NCBI GenBank assembly: GCA_933228675.1
Contig: OW121743.1
Location: 113,137,781-113,201,780, forward strand
Source: Stomorhina lunata
Taxonomy: Eukaryota > Arthropoda > Insecta > Diptera > Rhiniidae
DNA length: 64,000 nucleotides
Direction: 5' to 3'
The position numbers were made by a program, and so were the translations under genes. Each line of letters starts with the position of its first letter. The first letter of the stretch is position 1. The notes below the pieces were generated by a model, which ran no database searches, had not been told where the DNA came from, and worked only from the letters and a program-made list of their open reading frames with translations. This document shows, one piece after another, positions 33,324-46,190 of the stretch.

Positions 33324-34390
33324 TATGTATTTAAGTATGTAGACAATTTGTTAACTAATGTAATGTATGAATGGTTGTATTACCATGTGTGTAACTTGAA
33401 ACCACAATTATCACCAGAAAAAAGGAATAACTCAAAAAAAAAAAAAAAAATGAGGGAGAATTGTTAAAAACTAAAGTAAGGGTGGTTAGATTTAAAGGAA
33501 ATTATAAAGTCCTTGTTGAAAGGACTTTAGAAGTAAAGTGAGAATTCAACTGAAAATTTCTTTAAAAATTATACAAAATTTTATAGGTTTAAAAAAAAAC
33601 CATTGATTGATTTATTTGTATGGCTAATTTCTTTACTTCTTCAGCCAATTACTCAATTAGTTACACTTTCTTCAATAAATCCCTCAAAATTTAAACGCCT
33701 GTCAACCATCTACCGGTCAGCATTAAATCTGCTGCTTTATTATCTCTTTATTTTATTTGTGCAAAATTATGTATAAAATTTGTCAATTTTATGCCTTAAA
33801 ATTTTATATCACAAATATAAAAACTCATACATAATTGATCGATTAGTTGTGTTAAATAAGAGAAGCACCCTACTGTCTACTGAACGAATTCGTTTGTGTG
33901 TGTTTTTGAATGTGGTGGACCCTATAAACCAGTCGTCAGTGGTGAAACAAATTGATTTTTTCCATTCGAGTAGTTTTAGAAAAAAATCGTCACATTTTGG
34001 TACGTTCTACTGCCGGGATAGTGCTAAAATTTTTTGGCGCAAACTATTTCTTGTTATTGGGCTTATAAAAGTCCTTTTTAAAAGAAACAATATCCATGTA
34101 ATAATGTTCAATAATTAAGCTTGAAATTATAATTTTACGCTTAGCAACACATGCCAAAGTGCTAAAGTTTTTTTCTTTTTGTCCTTTTATTTGACAGAAT
34201 TTAACAGAGATTTTATAGAAATTTTTAAGAGTTTTTGTTTTTCATTTTTGGGTGATAATAATGTCTTTATTTAAACAATTATATGAATTGAAAACCGTAG
34301 AAAATTTTTGAAATTTGTTTGAAGTATTCATTGATTTTTGTTCGAGATTTGTTAAATGAGACTTTTTGCAGGGAATGTTTTTTAGATAGA
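33324..34390. other. AT-rich DNA, one unrecognised open frame
   Basis: A 112-codon plus-strand frame at 33780-34118 includes NKRSTLLSTERIRLCVFLNV and FHSSSFRKKSSHFGTFYC, with no domain I can name and no splice or promoter context. It is unlikely but possible as a gene. A 15-base poly(A) lies at about 33435-33450. Confidence 0.3.
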
Positions 34391-37300
34391 AAAATGGTAA
34401 GAAAATGTATAGGCTAAAGCCGATCATATGATACCATACACTATATAATGTCAAATATATTTAAATAAAAAAATGTTGTGAAATACAATTGTTCTGGTTA
34501 AAAATGAAATACTATCGGCTGGCCTCACAGAACCCCTTTTTGGATCGGACCGAATTTCATTTAATGTTGGTCTTCAAATACTTCAAAATGTTGGTCTTCA
34601 AATACTCAAATTCTCAATCTTGTTTAACAGCATAACACTTATCTTTAACGGAGCCCTACACTATTTATATAGTCCAACGGTGCCAAAGCGCACATTCTTG
34701 CCCAATTGTGTAAATAAACCTGTAGACCAACATTTGTTCTAAAGAGAATTTTTTTATGTCACAAGAGTTTTGTATGGAAAAATTTTTATATCACAAAAAT
34801 TTTCTATAGAAAATTTTTTTATGTCACAAGAGTTTTGTATGGAAAAATTTTTATATCACAAAAATTTTCTATAGAAAAATTTGTATATCACAAAATTTTC
34901 TATAGATACATTTTTATGTCACAAAATTTTCTATAGAAAAATTGGTATATCACAAAATTTTCTATAGATAAATTTTTATGTCACAAAATTTTCTATAGAT
35001 AAATTTTTATGTCACAAAAATTTTCTATCGAAAAGTTTTTTTATCACAAAAATTTTTATATTACAAAAATTTTCTATCGAAAAATTTTTATATTACAAAA
35101 ATTTTCTATCGAAAAATTTGTTTATCACACAAATTTTCTATAGTAAAATTGTATATCACCAAAATTTATATATATCACAAAAATTTATATATTACAAAAA
35201 TTTACATATCACAAAAATTTCTATGTCACAAAAATTTTTATATAACAAAATTTTTCTATAGAAAAATTTGTATATCCAAAGAAATTTCTATAGAAAAATT
35301 TTTATACCACATAATTTTCAATAGACACATTTTTGTGTCAGAAAATTTTTGATATCACAAAAATTTTCTACAGATACATTTTTGTATCACAAAAACTTTC
35401 TATAGTAACATTTTTATATAACGAAAATTTTCTATAGAAAAATATTTATATCACAAAATTTTCTATAGAAAAATTTTTATGTCACAAAAATTATCTATAA
35501 ACAAATTTTTATATCACAAAGATTTTTTGTAGAAAAATTTGTATATCACAAAAATTTTCTATAGACAAATTTTTATATCACAAAATTTTTCTATAGTGAA
35601 ATTTTTATGTCACAAAAGATTTGTGATATAAAAATATTTCTAAAAAAATGTTGTGATATAAAAAATTCTGTATAAAAAAATGTTGTTGATATAAAAATGT
35701 TATTATCACAAAAATTTTCTATAGACAAATTTTTATATCACAAAAATTGTCTATTGAAAAATTTTCCAAAGAAAAATTTTTATATCACAAAAATTGTCTA
35801 TAGAAAAATTTTTATATCACAAAAATTTTTATCCAAAAATTTTGATATCACAATAATTTTCTATAGAAAAATATTTTTAACACAAAAATTTTCTATCAAA
35901 AAATGTTTATATCAGAAAAATTTTCTATAGAAAAATTTTTATATCACAAATATTTTCTATAGAAAAATTTTTTTATCACAAATTTTCTATAGACAAATTT
36001 TTATATCACAAAAAATTTCTATGGTAAAATTTTTATCTTTATCAAAAAATTTTCTCTAGTAAAATTTTTATATTACAAAAAATTATATAAAATTTTCTAT
36101 AAAAAAAAAATTTCTATAATAGTCTTTTTTCACAAAAATTTTTATATCACAAAAATTTTCTATGCTAAAATTTTTATATAACAAACATTTTTAAAGAAAA
36201 ATTTGTATATCATAGAAATTTTCTATAGAAAAATTTTAATATCAGAAAAATTTTCTATCGAAAAATTTTTTTATCACAAAAATTTTCTATAGAAAAATTT
36301 TTTTATCACAAAAATTTTCTGTACTAAAATTTTTATATCACAAAAATTTTTATATAACAAAAATTTTTTATATAACAAAAATTTTCTATAGAAACCTTTT
36401 TATATCATTAAAATTTTCAATAGAAAAATTTTTTTATCACAAAAATTTTCTGTACTAAAATTTTTATATCACAAAAATTTTCTACAGAAAAATTTTTATA
36501 TCACAAAAATTTTCTATAGAAAAATTTTTATATAACAAATAATTTCTATAAAAAAAATTCTTATATCACAAAAATTTTCTATCAAAAATTTTTTTTATTA
36601 CAAAAAATTTCTAAAGTAAAATTTTTATATCGCAAAAATTTTCTATAGTAAAATTGTTATATCACAAAAATTTTCTGTAGTAAAATTTTTATATTACAAA
36701 AATTTTCGATAGAAAAATGTTTATATCACAAAAATTTTCTATAGAAAAATTTTTATATAACAATAATTTCTATAAAAAAATTCTTATATCACAAAAATTT
36801 TCTATCAAAAATTTTTTTTATTAGAAAAAATTTCTATAGTAAAATTTTTATATCACAAAAATTTTCTGTAGTAAAATTTTTATATTAGCAAAATTTTAAT
36901 GTAACAAAAATTTTCTATAGAAATATTTTTATATCACAAAACATTTCTATAGAAACAATTTTTTATCACAAAAATTTTCTATACTAAAATTTTTATATAA
37001 CAACAATTTTCTATAGAAAAATTATTCACAAAAATTTTCATTAGTAAAATTTTTATATCGCAAAAATTTGAATATAAAAAAAATGTTCTATAGAAAAATT
37101 TGTATATTACAAAAATTTTAATATCACAAAAATTTTTATATAACAAAGATTTTCTATTAAAAAAATTTGTGTATTGCCAAAATTTTCTATCGAAAAATTT
37201 TTTTATCACAAACATTTTTATATCGCAAATTACCTATAAAAAAACTTTTATCAAAAAAATTTTCAATAGGGAAATTTTTTAATCGAAAAACTTTTTATGA

Positions 37301-37433
37301 ACTTCTCTGTAACCAAAAAATTGTCTATAGACGAAAAATTTTTGACCATATAGAAAGAGGGATTCGATTCTAATTAGTGAACGTCAAACCAATATTTTTG
37401 GGTAATATGGTCTTCTTGTTGGTGTAGGGTATA
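34391..37433 (-). mobile_element. Diverged DINE-like termini enclosing array d
   Basis: At 34391-34450 the plus strand reads GGTAAGAAAATGTATAGGCT, then AAAGCCGATCATATGATACC. This is a diverged version of the terminus of copies B and E (GTAAGAAAGC, hairpin, CATACGATACCC). At 37421-37433 it reads GGTGTAGGGTATA, resembling GGTGAAGGGTATA at the other end of B. If both belong together, they bracket a ~3.04-kb element whose interior is mostly minisatellite d. Orientation agrees at both ends. The match is imperfect, so this is a proposal, not a certainty. Confidence 0.45.
34741..37300. repeat. Minisatellite array d, 32-bp unit
   Basis: The unit is TTTTCTATAGAAAAATTTTT followed by ATATCACAAAAA. TTTTCTATAGAAAA is a perfect palindrome. 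Copies are moderately diverged throughout, with runs that lack the CTATAG half (for example 35155-35250). It is the reverse complement of family h at 61463-63262. Open frames in it (35149-35352, 35697-35930, 36979-37373) encode only Lys/Phe/Ile-rich repeat translation. Confidence 0.92.
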
Positions 37434-38469
37434 AATATATATTTTAGAATTTCCTTTGCCATTTATAAAGCCTTTAATAAATCCTATTTGGTAAAGACAA
37501 GACATATTATTTTAAAGTTCTTTTGTATCCTTGTCATGAGGCCTCCATCTAACATATATTGACACATTGAGAATATTGTAGTAATAGATTTTTTTTTTTA
37601 AATCTTTAACCCGTTCCCCGAAATAAACCAATAAACTAAAGTAAAATGTACAATTTCTTAAATACATCTGTGCATTTTTTTATTTTTTTTTATTGCTAAA
37701 AATGGCCAGCAAGAAAATTGACTTGATAAAAATCCACTAAACAAAAAAATCTCTAGATTGAAAAAAAGGTCTACTTGATATAATAAGATACAATTAGTTA
37801 CACATTTAACCATTTTCCTTCTGCTTTCTTGGGCTCCCAAAAAGACACTAGACAAATATTTACAATGTGGCTTATTTACACCAAAAGGATGGGTTTCAAA
37901 AAAAAAAAAAAAAAAAATCTACAAAAAATGGAAGTTCATTTATAAAGGCCAAAAAGGAAAAAAATATAAATTGACCAAGTAGTCGACCATAATCAACCTC
38001 AGTGGCCAGAAATCACATTTGACCAAGTCAATAAGTTTTAAAGTAAATATAAATTTTATATAAAGAAAATTCACACTTACACACACACTCTCTTATCATA
38101 TAAGTCTCAAGGAAATGGGGCGAGGTTTAAAAGGAGCAGAAAAAGGATATCCTTTAATCATGAATGATGAGGAGATATATGGTAACCCTAACAAACTGAA
38201 TAATGTTTACAAAAGGTGGCAAAAATTTTTGTGATTTTTAATGTAACATATGCTAGACTAAAGGTCACTTCCGGTCAATTTGTTACAATTGTTAGCGAAC
38301 AAAAAAAAAAAATATATGTGTTTCTATATTGTGTATAAAATAAATTTAAAGAAATATTTTATATAATTCAAGCACGTATGAAAATAATTTAGTTTTGAAA
38401 TAAATTGTCTTGTGATAAATGTGATCAAAAAAAGGGAGAAACATATTATTAAATTTAGAAATTAAGAAA
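37434..38469. other. AT-rich DNA between arrays d and e
   Basis: No gene was recognised. Poly(A) of about 19 lies near 37899-37917. AGTGGCCAGAAATC and nearby sequence are unremarkable. Confidence 0.4.
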
Positions 38470-40530
38470 ATTTTGTCAACGAACATTTTTATATTAAAAT
38501 GTATCCTATAAAAATTTTAAAATTTAAATATTTTTGAACAATATTTTAATAAAAATTTTTATATCAGAAAATTGTTATAACGAATAATTTTTTATAGAAA
38601 ATTTTTTGTATCTAAAAATTTGAACAAAAAAATTGTATATCTTCAAATTTTTTAAAAGAAAATTAGTATATCGAAAAATTGTGTACAGAAAATTTGTTAT
38701 ATTTAATAATTTTCTTTAAACAATTTTTCTATAGAAATATTTTGTAAAGAAACATTTTAATATCGAAATATTTTTATTTTTATCAAAAAATTTTTTTGTA
38801 GCAAAATATCTTTATCGAAAAATTTTCTATAGAAAAATATTTTTATCGAAAATTTGTCTATAGAAAAATATTTTTATAGAAAAATTTTCTATAGAAAAAT
38901 ATATTTCTCTAAAATTTTTCTATAGAAAAATATTTTTATCAAAAATATTTCTATGGGCAAATATTTTTATCGAAAAATTTTCTGTAGAAAATTATTTCTC
39001 TCTAAAATTTTTCTATAGACAAATATTTTTATCGAAAATTTTTATGTAGAAAAATATTTTTTCGAAAAATTTTCTGTAGTAAAATATTTTTTATCGAAAA
39101 TTACTCTATAGAAAAATATTTTTATCAAAAAATTTTCTATAGAAAAATATTTTTATCAACAAATTTTGTATGGAAAAATATTTTTATCAAAAAATTTTGT
39201 ATAGAAAAATATTTTTATCAAAAATTTTTCTATAGAAAAATATTTTTATCAAAAATTTTTCTATAGAAAAATATTTTTATCAAAAAATTTTCTATAGAAA
39301 AATATTTTTATCAAAAATTTTTCTATAGAAAAATATTTTTATCAAAAATTTTTCTATAGAAAAATATTTTTATCAAAAATTTTTCTATAGAAAAATATTT
39401 TTATCAAAAATTTTTCTATAGAAAAATATTTTTATCAAAAATTTTTCTATAGAAAAATATTTTTATCAAAAATTTTTCTATAGAAAAATATTTTTATCAA
39501 AAATTTTTCTATAGAAAAATATTTTTATCAAAAATTTTTCTATAGAAAAATATTTTTATCAAAAATTTTTCTATAGAAAAATATTTTTATCAAAAATTTT
39601 TCTATAGAAAAATATTTTTATCAAAAATTTTTCTATAGAAAAATATTTTTATCAAAATTTTTTCTATAGAAAAACATTTTTCTTAAAAATTTTTCTATAG
39701 AAAAATATTTTTATCAAAAATTTTTCTATAGAAAAATATTTTTATCAAAAATTTTTCTATAGAAAAATATTTTTATCAAAAATTTTTCTATAGAAAAATA
39801 TTTTTATCAAAAATTTTTCTATAGAAAAATATTTTTATCAAAAATTTTTCTATAGAAAAATATTTTTATCAAAAATTTTTCCATAGAAAAATATTTTTAT
39901 CAACAATTTTTCTATAGAAAAATATTTTTATCAACAATTTTTCTATAGAAAAATATTTTTATCCAAAATTTTTCTAAAGAAAAATATTTTTATGAAAAAT
40001 TTTTCTATAGAAAAATATTTTTATGAAAAATTTTTCTATAGAAAAATATTTTTATGAAAAATTTTTCTGTAGAAAAAAATTTTTATGAAAAATTTTTCTA
40101 TTGAAAAATATTGTTTTCAAAAATTTTTCTATAGAAAAATATATTTATCAAAAATTTTTCTAAAGAAAAATATTTTTATGGAAAGTTTTTCTATTGAAAA
40201 ATATTTTTATCGAAAAATTTTCTGTAAAAAAATATGTCTCTTGAAAATTATTTTTATCAAAAATTTTTCTATAGAATATTATTTTTATCAAAAATTTTTC
40301 TGTAGAAAAATATTTTTATCAAAAATTTTTCTATAGAAAAGTTGTTTTTATTAATTTTTTTTTCATCAAAATTTTACATTCAAAAATTTTCTGTGGAAAA
40401 ATATTATTATCGAAATTTTTTCTGTAGTAAAATATTTTAATCGAAAATTTTTCTATAGAAAATTTTTCTATACAAAAATATTCATAATTCTGCTGTAAAT
40501 ATTCTATTAAAATTTCCATAGAATAAAATT
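38470..40530. repeat. Minisatellite array e, 31-bp unit
   Basis: The unit is AAAAATTTTTCTATAGAAAA followed by ATATTTTTATC. TTTTTCTATAGAAAAA is a perfect 16-bp palindrome. A core at about 39220-39890 is nearly identical from copy to copy. Both edges (38470-39150 and 39960-40530) are strongly diverged. The family is closely related to f (linker TTTTTTATC). Confidence 0.95.
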
Positions 40531-41177
40531 TTTATATTCTAAGATTAGTCTAAAGACGACTCATAACATTCAAAATATAACCGGGTTCTGGTTTAAGCAT
40601 TCTAAATGTCGAGAACTAATAGATTTTATTGTAGAATCGTTAAAACAGAAAAACTTATATCCGGTTCGAAGGACCAAAAGCAAAATTGAAATCTTTTAAT
40701 TACAATTTTTATGATTTTAGTCAAACTAAAAGCTTTATTTTAAAACTCTTTGAACTTTTATTTTTTTCAACTTAAATTCCTCTTCAAAGATTTAAAAAAA
40801 CCTTTAGAAAAAATGTAGTTAAGCAAAAATAAACTAAAATCAATATAGCAAAAATATCTAACTAAAAATATTTGCAAGTTTATTTTACGTTTTTTTTTTC
40901 AACATTTCCCATTTTGTTTTGAGAAGGATTAAATAGCACAAAGTGGAACCACTTTAGCGGAAACATAGTAAATAAATGACACCAACATACGACTATATAA
41001 CTATAAAACAGCAGCAGCAACAACAACAAAATATCTGGCAAAAAAAAAGTAAAAACTAAATTTTAACCATCACTTCTAAACCACTTGCTCGGCTAAACAA
41101 TGTCATGCAATCAGTTTAATGTAAAACTAAAAAAACAAAGAAAAATATAGAAAAGAGGATATTTAGAAAAAAAAAAA
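40531..41177. other. AT-rich DNA with CAG/CAA simple repeat
   Basis: CAGCAGCAGCAACAACAACA lies near 41010-41029. No gene was recognised. Confidence 0.45.
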
Positions 41178-42641
41178 AACAAGTAAGAGTGTTATATTCG
41201 GCTGTGCCGAATCTTATATACCCACCATCAAGTTGTGTTAAATTCAGAAACAGGGTTCAGCTAATTCAAAATCTGGACCAAAACTAAAAAATCGCTAAGC
41301 TAATTGCTATTGTTGGTAAAACCTTTGGACTAAATTCGGTTGCCGTAGCTTTATAGTTCAACATTTAAAAATATTTTAGTAGTTTCCCCAGTATTTATTT
41401 ACTTTGATCAAAATTCATTCTCATAACCGGATATAGTTTTACATTAATAAGTTGTTAAATAATTTTCGTTGTGCTTAATATGTAGTTAGGCTAAACACGT
41501 TAATAGTAATACGGCAGGTCCATATATGTCGTTAGGAGTTCCTAATGCATTCATCATATATAAAGTCTGGGCTGAACATTGATTGATGCCTATCTAATTT
41601 TATAGGTGCAATCTTAATATAATGAATGTACCTCCAAATCTTTTTGATTGTAGATATAAAAAGGGGATGTTATATATATAAGAATTATAGCCAAATGTTG
41701 ACCGATTATAACAAAACACTGGCTGGTATATATAGAGCTTATTCTTGCAAAATTTAGTGGCCATAGCTATCATAGTTTTTAATTTAATAGCTTTTAACTG
41801 GCCTTTGCTAAAATTTTTGGTTTCCATGAGTGTTTTTTATATGAAAGCTAAAGTCAAATATGGACTGATTCTTATAAAATTTGATAAACTGATCAAAAAT
41901 TTCAAAAACTTCCCTATTTTAAATTTAATCGTCATAGCTATTACAATTGCATTCAATTTATCAGCATTAATGTATTTCCCGGGGCGGGGTTATATAGGAG
42001 CTCTAACTAAATTTGAACCGATTTTGTCCATTTTCACTTTTTACTTTTGTCCCTCTAGCTCTTTTCGTTATCGTGCTTTTATCTGACGGACAGACGGACA
42101 TAAAAAACCGTTTCTTTATGTATTTTTGTGTTTCCATAAGTTTTTTATATGGGATCTATGGTCAAATGGTGACCGATTGCGACAAAATTTTACACACTGG
42201 CTGGCATTGGCATAAGACTTTCTTGTGCCAAATTTAGTGGTTATATCTGTTATACTTTTAGATTTATTAGCATTTAAGTGTATTTTTGGTGAAATTTAGG
42301 CTGTTTTCGTAAGTTTTTTGTATGGGAGCTATGACTAAATGTGAACCGATTTTGATGAAATTTTACACGCTGCCTAGGGCTAATGTAAAACTTCTATATA
42401 CCGAATTTTATCATCATAGCTGTTATAATTTGTCATTTATTAAGAAATAAGCGATTAGCCTAGACGAGGTTATACGGGAGCTATGGTCAAATGTAAACCG
42501 ATTTTGCCCAATTTCAATAGCAAAATTTTCTTAGAGATGAAGAATATTTTTACTAAGTTTCAGTGAGCTAGCTCCTTTCGTTTAGGCGTTATCGTGATTT
42601 CAACAGACAGACGGACAGACAGACAGACGGACAGACAGACG

Positions 42642-42672
<31 letters not shown>

Positions 42673-42674
42673 AT

Positions 42675-42709
<35 letters not shown>

Positions 42710-42825
42710 AACAGACATCGCTCATTCATAGGATTTCATAAGGATTCAGAAAAATATTAAGGAAATTACAAACGGAATGACAATCTCAATATACCCCCCA
42801 TTTTTTTTGATGGTGGGTATAAAAA
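41178..42825 (-). mobile_element. Long DINE-like element F with internal ~150-180 bp repeats
   Basis: The plus strand begins ACAAGTAAGAGTGTTATATT, a hairpin (TCGGCTGTGCCGA) and TATACCCACCATCA. It ends TGATGGTGGGTATAAAAA. The arrangement equals that of copies B and E with different arm sequences, so it is a second subfamily, 1.65 kb long. Inside, a segment built around GGGAGCTATGGTCAAATGT and ACCGATTTTG recurs at about 41682, 41830, 41985, 42146, 42324 and 42473. A (GACA)n tract fills 42603-42716. No protein is encoded. Confidence 0.72.
42603..42716 (+). repeat. (GACA/GACG)n microsatellite in element F
   Basis: About 28 tetranucleotide units, mostly CAGA/GACA with GACG interruptions. It occupies the same place as the GTCC tract in copies A and B. 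Confidence 0.92.
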
Positions 42826-44573
42826 CTAGAGAGGACTAAAAAACTTTAGTAGAAAAGAGTTGTAACAATTAAAAAAGTAGCTTTAGCAAACTAAATATAG
42901 AGGGCGTTAAAATGGGAAGAAGACACATATAAAGTGATGAACGTCTAAAGCAGCAGCAGCAATAGTTCAACGACTACCAACGACTGGAGGTTGAAAGTGA
43001 TGTGTTTAAAATGATGATCCTCATGATGATGTTACTGCTACTCTTGAGCTTCCGGGTGTGAGGCCATGTAAAAACAAAGTACTATACATGTTAGAGGTAA
43101 AAGTGACTGACAGTGACAACAAAAACTAACAACTAACAAAAGTTGAGAGACCAACCGACCGAACTACTAAAACTTCAACGACAATGGCCAACAATACTGA
43201 CAATAATGATTTTTTGCCTCACAAAACTACAAATGTTCAGAGTTAGAATGTAAAAATATTTCTGAAAAAAAAAACTAAAAATTAACAAAAACAGCAAAGT
43301 TTAGAAATACTTGACATATGAGTCCTAGTATAAAGGGTGTTGCCTCCCCTTCCTTTTGTTTTTCGATTCGTTTAAAAGAAAAAACTACCATATTTTTGTT
43401 ACGGGCTATGATTCCATATAACTCTCGTCTAACAATGTAATAAATTTCATCGATAAACTTGTGAAAACTAACAACGACAACAACAGCAGCAAAAAAATAG
43501 TGGCAGCAACAAATCTGAAGTTGTTGCAGCAGCCTCAGTTTTAACTAAAATTGTTAACGTAAATTTATGTTTGGAAAAAAGTGAAAAATGTTTTTCAAAA
43601 ATTTCGCGGACAATTTATATTGTTGGGATAAAAACTTTTTGCAGCTGAAAAAAAGCCTTTTTGGCCACATAGATTTGGTTTTTAAAGAAAATTAACTATA
43701 AATTGTAAAAGTTTTGGCAAAAAATTTTAAACAACTAAATTGGAAAGTAACAAGTCAGTAACCGATGAGACTGTGTATGATTATTTATTATTGCGACATT
43801 TTCATAGAAAAATTGTGATTTTGAGAAAATCTTTTCGTCAACCATTTGTTATTGGAGGATCGTTTAGTGATTATGAATTACCCGGAAGAAAAAATACTGT
43901 TGATACCTATGAAGAATATATTTTCCTGTTTTTATATTGGACCAACACTCAGAGGATGACCCCTTTATAATATGCAAATGCATTATGATAAAACTAGGAG
44001 AAACGGTTGTTGGAAGAAGGATAGAATTAGTAGATTTTATGGATATTCGATATAAACCATTGGAGATCATAATTATAAGGGAAGACTGAGGGAGGAAATT
44101 TGTTTCACATTTGTGCTTTGCGACTAAAAAGTAAGTTTTTTCTATAATGCGTGATGTGGTCCACACAGAGAGAGAAACACAACTGACATTGTAACTATGC
44201 TCCAGTGAGTCAGTAGAATTGGGTACTCTACTGTCGCCTATAAGAGCACCTTTGCTCTCTCTTGTACACGGTCGAGAAGCTCCAAAAAAGGTTTTGAATC
44301 ACGCGACCATTCATGAGAGTTATATTCTATTTTCGATCGAATATTAGTGGTATAATTTAGATCATTTGTAGTGAATTAGATTTTACATTGCTTTAGATAT
44401 CCGATACACTTAAATCCTTCCTTCGACACTTTTAAAATGTGTCTAGTCCAACGGATATCGCACTGAATTTTCATGCCCAGAACATCAAGAATTTTTGTTT
44501 CCTCAATGTTTAAAACACGCATTATTACAGATTATTACAGATTTATCAAACTATTTAAAAAAAAAAAAAAAAA
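42826..44573. other. AT-rich DNA with CAG/CAA repeats and one unrecognised frame
   Basis: Simple repeats occur at 42951-42964 and 43465-43490. A 76-codon plus-strand frame at 43740-43970 (TVYDYLLLRHFHRKIVILRK, then DTYEEYIFLF) has somewhat protein-like composition but no recognisable domain or splice context. A GC-richer stretch at 44160-44300 has no identified function. Poly(A) of about 18 lies at 44557-44573, immediately before array f. Confidence 0.35.
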
Positions 44574-44970
44574 TTTTCTATAGAATTTTTTTAATCAAAA
44601 ATTTTTCTATAGAAAATTTTTTTATCAAAAATTTTTTTATCAAAAATTTTTCTATACAAATTTTTTTATCAAAAATTTTCTACAGAAAATTTTTTTTATC
44701 AAATATTTTTCTATACAAAATTCTTTTATCAAAAATATTTCTATTGAAAATGTTTCGATCAAAAATTTTTCCATAGAAAATTTTTTTATCAAAATTTTTT
44801 TTTATAGAATTTTTTTTTTCAAAAATTTTTCTTATCAAATTTTTTTTATCAAAAAATTTTCTGTAGAAAATTTTTTCATCAAAATTTTTTATATAAATTA
44901 TTTTTATTAAAAATTTTCTATATAAATTATTTTTATTAAAAATTTTTCTATAGAAAATTTTTTTATCAAA
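44574..44970. repeat. Minisatellite array f, segment 1 (~30-bp unit)
   Basis: The unit is TTTTTCTATAGAAAATTTTT plus TTATCAAAAA, closely related to family e. Copies are moderately diverged. Confidence 0.88.
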
Positions 44971-45021
44971 GATATAACTCTCGTCTAATATCAAAATTGT
45001 CGGGATTCAAAAAAATTCTTC

Positions 45022-45130
45022 GCATTTGATCCCAGTCTATTACATTAATTTATTAACAATTTATTTATTGATAAAAGCAAAAATATGATTGTATTTAAAC
45101 AATTCCTCGACGAGTTTTTTGCTTTTTGAA
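45022..45130 (+). repeat. Repeat R, copy 1
   Basis: GCATTTGATCCCAGTCTATT, then a TTTATTGATAAAAGC segment and CAATTCCTCGACGAGTTTTT. Shared with 46046-46190 (minus), 47140-47245 and 63278-63500. It sits between two segments of array f. Confidence 0.7.
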
Positions 45131-45134
45131 GGCA

Positions 45135-45320
45135 GATTTTTTTTTTTCAAAAATTTATTAGAAAAAATATTTCTATCGAAAATTTTTCTATAAAAAATAT
45201 TTTCATGAAAATATTTTCTTTTGAAAAAATTTTTCGATAAAAAAAAATTATTTTTTTTTTTAAATTTTCCAAAAAAAATATTATCACAAATTTTTCTATA
45301 GAAAAATGTTTGTATCGAAA
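45135..45320. repeat. Minisatellite array f, segment 2 (diverged)
   Basis: Irregular copies of TTTTTCTATAGAAAAA-like units, cut off by DINE copy D at about 45339. Confidence 0.7.
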
Positions 45321-45338
45321 ATATCTAAAACATATTTG

Positions 45339-45826
45339 TATACCTTTACCACCATAGGTGGAAAGGGTATTATAAGTTTGTGCTGATGTATGTAATGCAT
45401 AGAAATATTTGTCTTAGACCCACCTTTTACTATAGAAATAGGCTTAGAATGACTTTTTGAGTCGATTTAGCGATGTCAGTCCGTCCGTCCGTCTGGCTGG
45501 ACCCCCGTATAAACAATGTAATCAAAGTACAGGTCGCAGTTCTAAAGATAATTTCATGAAATTTGGCACAGATCATTTTTTTTGAAAATGGGACCATGGT
45601 TAATAAAATTCGTCAAAATCGGTTTATTATTTATGGTACCTCCCATAGGTCCCACTTCCCGGAATTGATATATTGGCCACATATTTCATATTTCATGAAA
45701 TTTAAAACAGATATTGCTTATGTAAACCAAAATCACTGTGCCAAATTTCGTTGAAATCGGTCCACATTTGACTATTGCTCCCATACAAACTCTTCTGTCA
45801 AAACGCACTAAATGAGGCAAAAATCA
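45339..45826 (+). mobile_element. DINE-like element, copy D, 3'-truncated
   Basis: Starts TATACCTTTACCACCATAGG and follows copy A closely through the GTCC tract (about 45475-45492) and GACCATGG. It ends after CGCACTAAATGAGGCAAAAA at about 45826, where array f resumes. The 3' hairpin end is absent. It interrupts array f, so it inserted after the array formed, or was later joined to it. Confidence 0.78.
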
Positions 45827-45827
45827 A

Positions 45828-46030
45828 AAATTGTTATATAGAAATTTTTCTTATCAAAAATTTTTCTATAGAAATTTTTTTATCCAAAATTTTTCTATCG
45901 AAAATTTTTTTATCAAAAATTTTTCTATATAAAATTTTGATCAAAATTTTTCTATAGAAATTTTTTTTTATGAAAAATTTTTCTATAGAAATTTATATAT
46001 AAACAAGTTTTCTACAGAAAATTTTTGTAA
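45828..46030. repeat. Minisatellite array f, segment 3
   Basis: About seven units of TTTTTCTATAGAAATTTTTT and variants with a TATCAAAAA linker, between copy D and R copy 2. Confidence 0.82.
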
Positions 46031-46045
46031 TAACTCGTAATGATT

Positions 46046-46190
46046 GTGTTTGTAAAATAAGTAATAAAAAGCAAGGTTTTCAATCTGTCTCCTGAAGAGA
46101 TGGCCTAACCAACCATCGATACGCGTCGATGAATTGGTTATCCAACAAACATTTTGTGGCTTTTATCAATAAATTGTCTGTTACATTAAT
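46046..46190 (-). repeat. Repeat R, copy 2
   Basis: The minus strand matches 63300-63480: TTATTAATGTAACAGA, TTTATTGATAAAAGCC, CGATGGTTGGTTAGGCCATC, TCTTCAGGAG and a TTTACAAACA end. It lacks the GCATTTGATCCC start. It forms the outer part of the left foldback arm. Confidence 0.7.

Noticed and set aside
33780..34118. 112-codon plus-strand frame as a gene
   Set aside because: No start context, splice sites or domain; the composition is partly protein-like but not enough to support a call.
37361..37376. GATTCGATTC-like sequence considered as a tRNA T-arm
   Set aside because: No acceptor, D or anticodon arms could be found around it.
34741..46000. Lys/Ile/Phe-rich frames in arrays d, e and f (for example 35149-35352, 40085-40336, 44495-44994)
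   Set aside because: Same reason: repeat translation, broken irregularly by monomer variants.
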